A DNA stretch of 64,000 nt. It comes from CAYFUG01 sp964346295 (lineage in GTDB: Bacteria > Patescibacteriota > Minisyncoccia > Moranbacterales > DUUL01). Each line of letters begins with the position of its first letter. The first letter of the stretch is position 1. The position numbers and the translations under genes are program-made. Positions 59,526-64,000 of the stretch are shown piece after piece. The notes beneath the pieces were generated by a model. The model made no database searches. It was not told the DNA's origin and worked only from the letters and a program-made list of their open reading frames with translations. Location: the NCBI GenBank assembly GCA_964346295.1, contig CAYFUG010000002.1:12224-76223 (forward strand), written 5' to 3'.

Positions 59526-60068
59526 CTAAAGCTTTAGCAAAATTACCCGCGTATCTTTTTCAAAAATCTCCTTTCCCCTAATAAATTTTCTACTTTCAAC
59601 TTCTTGCTCTCCGACGAGCTTGAAGTTGTTTTTTTTCGCCAAGGGAAATGCCCCGGAATCAACACTGGTTCGTTGAAGAGTGGACCGAAGGCCCTCTTCC
59701 TTACCTAACTCAAGACTCTTCATAAGAAGAGTCTCACCGATCCTTTTGCGCCTCCTCTCAGGATCGACGAAAAGCTCTGCTAGATACAAAACCTCTTTCC
59801 CGCTAACTCCTTGCGGCAAATACTCAAGGAGGTCCTTTTTAAATTCTAACGGAAAACAAAAGGTTGACCCCAATGGAATCCCATCCTTCACCGCCACTAA
59901 GACAATGTAGCGAGAAAAAGAAAGCATTTCTTCGAACCATTCTCGGACCTCTCGATCCGAAAAAACCTCATGCCATGGCGGCTCAGCGAAAGCCGCCCTA
60001 TAAATCCTTGTTAATTCCTCCTCAAACGGATGAAATTCCTCTGGCCCTAAGATTCTGATGATTTTCAC
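59526..60068 (-). CDS. GNAT family N-acetyltransferase
   Basis: 180 aa. The acetyl-CoA loop is LFVDPERRRKRIGETLLMKS, the core GNAT motif A (v.p..R..GiG..Ll), with a following LGKEEGLRSTLQRTSVDSGA FPLAKKNNFKLVGEQEV, motif B. The first strand has a YRAAFAEPPW segment found in several GNATs. Substrate unknown. The neighbouring YerC-like gene lies upstream across a terminator. Confidence 0.82.
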   Translation of the reverse strand: MKIIRILGPEEFHPFEEELTRIYRAAFAEPPWHEVFSDREVREWFEEMLSFSRYIVLVAVKDGIPLGSTFCFPLEFKKDLLEYLPQGVSGKEVLYLAELFVDPERRRKRIGETLLMKSLELGKEEGLRSTLQRTSVDSGAFPLAKKNNFKLVGEQEVESRKFIRGKEIFEKDTRVILLKL

Positions 60069-60125
60069 TCTTTACTCCTTTCGTTTGTTTCTGTTTTTGA
60101 GCAGTCAAGAACTTTTTGCCAATTC

Positions 60126-60165
60126 AAAAAACTCCTCTGCCCAAAAAGAGTCACGAGGAGTTTTG
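60126..60165 (-). terminator. Terminator downstream of the YerC-like gene
   Basis: AAAACTCCTC and GAGGAGTTTT pair across CGTGACTCTTTTTGGGCA, with TTTTTT after the stem on the minus strand. Confidence 0.75.
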
Positions 60166-60190
60166 CTTATAAAATTTGATCAAAACAAAA

Positions 60191-60526
60191 TCACGACCCT
60201 TTTTGGAGAGAGGAGAAATCGTGATGATGAAGATTGTTTTTAGCTAATTTTATTCGATCCAGAACTAATTGATAACCGCCCTTGCCATTTTTAAGCCACT
60301 TAGAAATTCTAGCCACGGTAGTGGAGGAAAGTCCGGTTTTTTTAATAATTTGAGAATAAGAAACCTTTCCATCAAGCATTTGAGCCGCCTGCCACCTTCT
60401 GCCAAACTCGATAATTTCAGCCTCCGTCAAAAGATCACGCAAAAAAAATTTTACTTCTTCGGAGTTCTCCAGGGCTAATAAGGTCCTGGCTAAATCTTCA
60501 GTTTTCTCGTTGTTCCATCTAGACAT
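60191..60526 (-). CDS. YerC/YecD-like TrpR-family regulator
   Basis: 111 aa. The helix-turn-helix lies in DGKVSYSQIIKKTGLSSTTV ARISKWLKNG, the TrpR-like motif. LLTEAEIIEFGRRWQAAQML precedes it, as in YerC/YecD and trp repressor. Trp-binding residues of TrpR are not all kept, so the effector is unknown. A palindrome in its promoter region suggests self-regulation. No trp genes lie in the window, though Phe/Tyr genes do. Confidence 0.85.
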   Translation of the reverse strand: MSRWNNEKTEDLARTLLALENSEEVKFFLRDLLTEAEIIEFGRRWQAAQMLDGKVSYSQIIKKTGLSSTTVARISKWLKNGKGGYQLVLDRIKLAKNNLHHHDFSSLQKGS

Positions 60527-60550
60527 GGCTACACCTTACTTGAATAAATT

Positions 60551-60568
60551 ACTTTACTAAGATAAAGT
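60551..60568. promoter_or_regulatory. Palindromic operator candidate upstream of the YerC-like gene
   Basis: ACTTTA-CTAAGA-TAAAGT, 25 bp before the start codon; TACACTT and AAGTAAGGTGTA add a looser outer symmetry. Plausible site for the regulator itself. Confidence 0.45.
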
Positions 60569-60622
60569 GTACTCCTCTCTCCAAAAAAGTCAAGCCCACC
60601 AAACAACTCCGACAGAAACCAG

Positions 60623-60755
60623 CCTAAGGCTTTCATCTTTGAGGGAAGTTCTAGGCGCGATTGAGTATCAAAGCGAGCTGTGGTGAGAGGTACAGCGAGC
60701 GAGAAACGGAAGTCGCAACAACAACGAAATTCCCAAAAAAGGAAGCCCCAGCTAG
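60623..60755. repeat. R8: R-family repeat after the coiled-coil peptidase gene
   Basis: 133 bp. Left CCTAAGGCTTTCATCTTTGAG, then AAGTTCTAGGCGCGATTGAG as in R1; core GGTACAGCGAGCGAGAAACG and GAAGTCGCAACAACAACGAA; right CCAAAAAAGGAAGCCCCAGC TAG. The terminal CTAG contains the TAG stop of the peptidase gene (60752-60754, minus strand). Confidence 0.75.
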
Positions 60756-62110
60756 TCCTTGTAAATAATCATCTGATCAATCACAGTCCCGCTGTCATAA
60801 ATCGCACCCACCAACTCCCGGGTAGTCCCCAAATAAATATTAGGCCCAAAAATAGGATCATGCACAATATAGTCCTCCTTATCTTTGCCATGCACCACCA
60901 CATAATGCCCCGCTCGGGAGCGAGTAGATTTCACAAATACAATCACCGGATTACCATCGTCAATTTGATCATCCACCTCATCCCAGTCAATGTTACCGTG
61001 ATAAGTGCTAGAATCCAGATCAATGCCATTCCACTTCTTGGGCCACACAATCAAATCCCAATAGAAAATGGGCTCATCGGCCAATTCACCGGGGTCAATG
61101 TCTTTTCCGTAATAGGTAAACACCATTGCCACCGCACTAATAGCACAGCCGTAATCTTTCATTAGAGAATTGGAATTGCCAATTTTATCTTTAGCCCAAC
61201 GACTATCAGTTTGAGCATAATACCAGCCGACAGAAGCCAGCTCTTTTTTAGGTTTATCGGCCCCCGATTGAATCTTAGCTAATTCACTTTGTTTTTCCGC
61301 TGAAAGACTATCAATGTCACCAATCAACTCTTGTTTTTGCTCTTCAATATGAGCTAATAAATCTTGATATTTTTTTTCCTCTCCAGAAGTTTTCTCTAGC
61401 AAAAGATACTTCCCGGCCTTTTCTCTTTCCAAAGAATTCATTTTTTTATCTAGATCAGCCTTTCCGTCTAAAAGTTCCTGATTTTTATCTTCTACAATCG
61501 ACTTCTTACCTTGCAATTTCTCCTTTTGTTTTTCAATTTGCTTCAGAATCTCGTCTATTTTTTGAGAAGTCTTGTCTAAATAATCCGCTTGTTGAAAAAC
61601 CTGCGTTAAGTCTCCCTGATGAGCCAAAACTTCTAAAGAAAATTCTTTTTCAATACGATAAAATAGTCGGACTACCTCTCTTAATTTCTCCCGCTTTTCT
61701 TCCATTTCTCGATTGCTACTCTCAATTTGCCCTTGCAACTGACTGATTTCTCTTTGATTACGAGAGATATCCTCTTGAACCACTCGAATCTCACTTTCTA
61801 ATTTACCAATCTCTAAATTCATGACATTCAGTTGGTTTCGCAAGGTTTTCCTCTGTTGGTTCTTAATATCAATCATTTTTCGATACTCTTCTGCTTTTTC
61901 TTCTAACTCCTCTAGTTCATCTTCCTTGTCATTAATTTCCTCATCAAGCTCTTCTGCCTCCTCCTTAATCTCTTCCTTTTCTTCTTCGGTTAATTCCTCC
62001 GCCACCACCGAAAAGGTACCCCCATAAGAGACTAATAGGAGGCTAAAGATTAGAGCAAAAATTAAGCCAGTTTTAAAGAAAGTCTTTTCTGGTAAATCAC
62101 CTTTTTGCAT
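60752..62110 (-). CDS. Coiled-coil protein with C-terminal C39-like peptidase domain
   Basis: 452 aa. A signal or anchor helix (residues 13-36, FFKTGLIFALIFSLLLVSYG) is followed by a long coiled coil (40-285) of the PcsB/EnvC type, and a C39-like peptidase at about 290-452: DYGCAISAVAMVFTYYGKDI with the Cys nucleophile, AGHYVVVHGKD with His and VHDPIFG with Asp. In PcsB/EnvC proteins the coiled coil binds FtsEX; no ftsE or ftsX is visible here. It probably cleaves peptide crosslinks in the cell wall or processes a surface peptide. The TAG stop lies in repeat R8. Confidence 0.78.
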   Translation of the reverse strand: MQKGDLPEKTFFKTGLIFALIFSLLLVSYGGTFSVVAEELTEEEKEEIKEEAEELDEEINDKEDELEELEEKAEEYRKMIDIKNQQRKTLRNQLNVMNLEIGKLESEIRVVQEDISRNQREISQLQGQIESSNREMEEKREKLREVVRLFYRIEKEFSLEVLAHQGDLTQVFQQADYLDKTSQKIDEILKQIEKQKEKLQGKKSIVEDKNQELLDGKADLDKKMNSLEREKAGKYLLLEKTSGEEKKYQDLLAHIEEQKQELIGDIDSLSAEKQSELAKIQSGADKPKKELASVGWYYAQTDSRWAKDKIGNSNSLMKDYGCAISAVAMVFTYYGKDIDPGELADEPIFYWDLIVWPKKWNGIDLDSSTYHGNIDWDEVDDQIDDGNPVIVFVKSTRSRAGHYVVVHGKDKEDYIVHDPIFGPNIYLGTTRELVGAIYDSGTVIDQMIIYKD

Positions 62111-62166
62111 GTAATGAATATTGTAAATTTTAGATTTGTATATTTATAACTGAATTTAAATTCATT

Positions 62167-63414
62167 CTAATCCAAGCTGACATTAATTTCAAGTTCCTCC
62201 TCTCCTCGAAAAAACTTAACCGGGATTTCTTGTCCTGACTCCTTTTGTCTAATTATCCAAGACAACGGATTATCCAGAGTTACCTTTTGACTGTCTACTT
62301 CAGTGATGATATCTCCCACTCGCAAACCAGCCCGAAGAGCTGGGGAAATCCGCCTTTGATTAAAATTCTGTCCCTCTCCTTGCTTCAAAGGAGACTGGTA
62401 AAACCCCACTACTCGAGCCCCCTGTTGAAGGGGAAGCTGATTGACCAAGGCCAATTCCCGGTTAATTGGCTGATATCGAATCCCCAAGAAAGCACTCTGG
62501 GCTTCTTCTTCCTGAGTTACTCGGTTCATAGCCTCTTCTATTCTTTTGATGGGAATCGCCACATGAGAAGATTGTCCCTCTCTCTCCCAGTAAGTCATCA
62601 TACCTACTACCGACCCTCCAAAATCAACCACTGGAGTTCCTGGACTGTGACTGCCCTCCAAAGATGCTATTGATAAGGCTTCCTGGTAACGCTCAGCCAG
62701 ACAAGCTTTTCCTGGAGCAAAGAGTTCTCCTGCCGGGTAAAAACAAAGGTTCTTGTTTAGCTCTTGGAATAATCCACTGGAAAAAATTGGAGCATTACTC
62801 GCAGTCTGACGACCCAAGAGAATTAGCCTCTCGCCTCTTTCTAAAGAATTATCGTCTCCTAGAGGAGTAACCGGTAAATTAGATTCTTCTAATCGATAAA
62901 ATTCCAAACCCCAATAATCATCCTCTCCTACTAGTTGAGCCTCCCGGGGTTCAGAGTTAGCGGCGCCCACGAAAACCATTGTTTTCTTAGAGTCTCCTTT
63001 TATTGGACCACTAGTCTCTTCTTGGGAAGTCTCCAAAGAATTACTAACAGTTACCACTAAGCCGTCGCTAGTAAGTATCAGTCCTGTTTTCACTTCTCCT
63101 TGTTTTAATTTTTCCAAGGGACCCAGGGAATTCTGAGAGTCTAAATATTGAACAACTTTGATTACGGCCGGAGTCACTTTTTGAGCAGCCTCCGAAAGGG
63201 AGAAATTTTCTTTGATAATTTTCTCCTCTGTCCTTTCGATAATGGTGACATTCTCATTGGCCACCTTAAAAAAACTGAACTTATTAAGAGCCTCCATGGA
63301 AGAGAGTCGGGGCATGATCCAGCGTTCGAAAATTACCCCCGAAATCCCACCAATCACAAAAATTGTTACTAAAAACCAAGCTATCTGCAAGGATTTTTTA
63401 ATTTTCTTAGTCAT
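62167..63414 (-). CDS. HtrA/DegP-like protein with one PDZ domain, catalytic triad incomplete
   Basis: 415 aa. An N-terminal membrane anchor (residues 13-34) precedes a trypsin-like fold and a PDZ domain at about 310-415. The site Ser appears kept in GSHSPGTPVVDFGGSVVG (family GNSGGPLvn..G.viG), but the His position reads VVTVSNSLE (family l.TN.HV) and the Asp position reads DDYWGLEFYRL (family D..tDlAvlk). Two of the three catalytic residues are therefore missing, suggesting a non-proteolytic chaperone or sensor. The PDZ domain contains SPLKQGEGQNF, resembling a repeat insert. Confidence 0.75.
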   Translation of the reverse strand: MTKKIKKSLQIAWFLVTIFVIGGISGVIFERWIMPRLSSMEALNKFSFFKVANENVTIIERTEEKIIKENFSLSEAAQKVTPAVIKVVQYLDSQNSLGPLEKLKQGEVKTGLILTSDGLVVTVSNSLETSQEETSGPIKGDSKKTMVFVGAANSEPREAQLVGEDDYWGLEFYRLEESNLPVTPLGDDNSLERGERLILLGRQTASNAPIFSSGLFQELNKNLCFYPAGELFAPGKACLAERYQEALSIASLEGSHSPGTPVVDFGGSVVGMMTYWEREGQSSHVAIPIKRIEEAMNRVTQEEEAQSAFLGIRYQPINRELALVNQLPLQQGARVVGFYQSPLKQGEGQNFNQRRISPALRAGLRVGDIITEVDSQKVTLDNPLSWIIRQKESGQEIPVKFFRGEEELEINVSLD

Positions 63415-63458
63415 AAATTAATTTACTTAGTTAGCTTTTGTTTTTATTTTTACGGAAA

Positions 63459-63914
63459 TCATTGCTCCAGTTTAAAAACTTCCTGCCTTGCTGACTCTTG
63501 ATTCCGCGGCTGTTTTTCAAATAAATCGAAGACTATCCGCTTACTATCTTTGTCATAATAGCACTTTACGAACCCATAATCATTATTCTTCGCCATAGTT
63601 TCTGGTGCCACCACCTCACCGAAAACATCAAATTCGGTATTTCCAGAAGCCGCTTTTATTACCTTGCCCTCCCGCATTCCTCCTCTGCCGTTAGAGCAGT
63701 AAAAAAGATATTTTCCTCCCTCAGAAAAACCAGCTTGACCCAAATCAGCAACAGCCAATCTCTCTTGGTCTTCAATGTTGTAAATTCGAGTGTCCTCACC
63801 AAAATATCCCAAGGTATCTACCAAAACATATCTTGAATTAGAAAAAAGCCTCGGATCACTAAAAACAAAAACCCCTGTTGAATCAGCACTGTTCTTAACA
63901 AAACCCTCCCCCAA
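63459..63914 (-). CDS. Hypothetical protein, start uncertain
   Basis: 151 aa from a TTG at 63914. The frame stays open upstream as HLVAYKEGQRIVLGEG back to a TAG near 63962 with no ATG, so the true N-terminus may be lost through a frameshift or lie in another frame past the window edge. Visible segments YVLVDTLGYFGEDTRIYNIE and GKYLFYCSNGRGG look like beta-propeller-like strands. No family recognised. It lies 44 bp upstream of the HtrA-like gene on the same strand. Confidence 0.5.
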   Translation of the reverse strand: MGEGFVKNSADSTGVFVFSDPRLFSNSRYVLVDTLGYFGEDTRIYNIEDQERLAVADLGQAGFSEGGKYLFYCSNGRGGMREGKVIKAASGNTEFDVFGEVVAPETMAKNNDYGFVKCYYDKDSKRIVFDLFEKQPRNQESARQEVFKLEQ

Positions 63915-64000
63915 AACTATCCTCTGGCCTTCTTTGTAAGCAACTAGGTGTAAGATATACTAGCGTTGTTTACAAAAATTGTTAGAATTTCATGCAAATG

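Noticed and set aside
1..64000. CRISPR array
   Set aside because: No set of three or more regular short direct repeats with unique spacers was seen; the 230-bp pair and R copies do not fit.
1..64000. UAG or UGA recoding to explain the interrupted genes
   Set aside because: Intact genes here end in TAG and TGA, and the damaged genes also need frameshifts.

Overview
The window looks like chromosomal DNA from a reduced-genome bacterium of the Patescibacteria (CPR) type, perhaps Parcubacteria-like. Grounds: densely packed short operons; many leaders without a clear Shine-Dalgarno; a short EF-Ts; DUF4012, DUF4846, TM2 and DUF2752 proteins; many small membrane proteins; UAA, UAG and UGA all used as stops; moderate A+T content. 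No rRNA, CRISPR array, prophage or intact transposase was seen. The phylum is an inference from gene content.

Layout. 1-9.8 kb (minus): an acidic membrane protein cut by the window edge, RicT/YaaT, VOC protein, EF-Ts, HD hydrolase, a dead kinase gene, ribosomal protein S2 with an unusual leader built from two 230-bp direct repeats, DUF4012, a MazG-like protein and an O-antigen-ligase-like polymerase. 9.9-16.3 kb (mostly plus): a permease split into two genes, an RNA methyltransferase, a tRNA-like gene on the minus strand with an 18-bp anticodon arm, Nudix, P-loop kinase and CysS. 16.3-25.7 kb: surface and membrane proteins, Dus, AI-2E-type transporter, DedA, 3-methyladenine glycosylase, Nudix and MBL hydrolase. 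25.8-38 kb (minus): glycosyltransferase, DUF167, NrdG, FtsH, TilS, CMP-kinase-like protein, S1 and an aminotransferase, then a plus-strand non-coding RNA candidate with consensus promoter and terminator. 38-49 kb (minus): PemK-like toxin, RdgB flanked by two paralogous membrane proteins, prephenate dehydrogenase-chorismate mutase fusion, prephenate dehydratase, ClpP, EF-Tu and EF-G. 49-64 kb (minus): GatB, FAD oxidoreductase, XseB, a DUF4846 pseudogene, PNPase, AstE-like protein, GNAT, a TrpR-like regulator, a coiled-coil C39 peptidase and a degenerate HtrA protein.

The genes form a housekeeping core (translation: tsf, rpsB, rpsA, tuf, fusA, gatB, cysS, tilS, dus; quality control: ftsH, clpP, pnp) mixed with envelope proteins, plus a compact Phe/Tyr branch.

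The most striking layer is non-coding. A family of intergenic hairpin repeats (here called R), about 80-170 bp, with inverted ends resembling CTAGGGCTTTCAAATTTGA and a conserved core (GTAC...GTAC, then AAAACGCAGGCGACAACAAC), occurs in about eight copies plus solo ends. The copies directly abut stop or start codons, and one appears domesticated inside dus. A second palindromic repeat interrupts tilS in frame, and a fragment of a REP-associated tyrosine transposase (RAYT) is present. Together with the tRNA-like gene, the non-coding RNA, and several pseudogenes, these are the features most worth following up.
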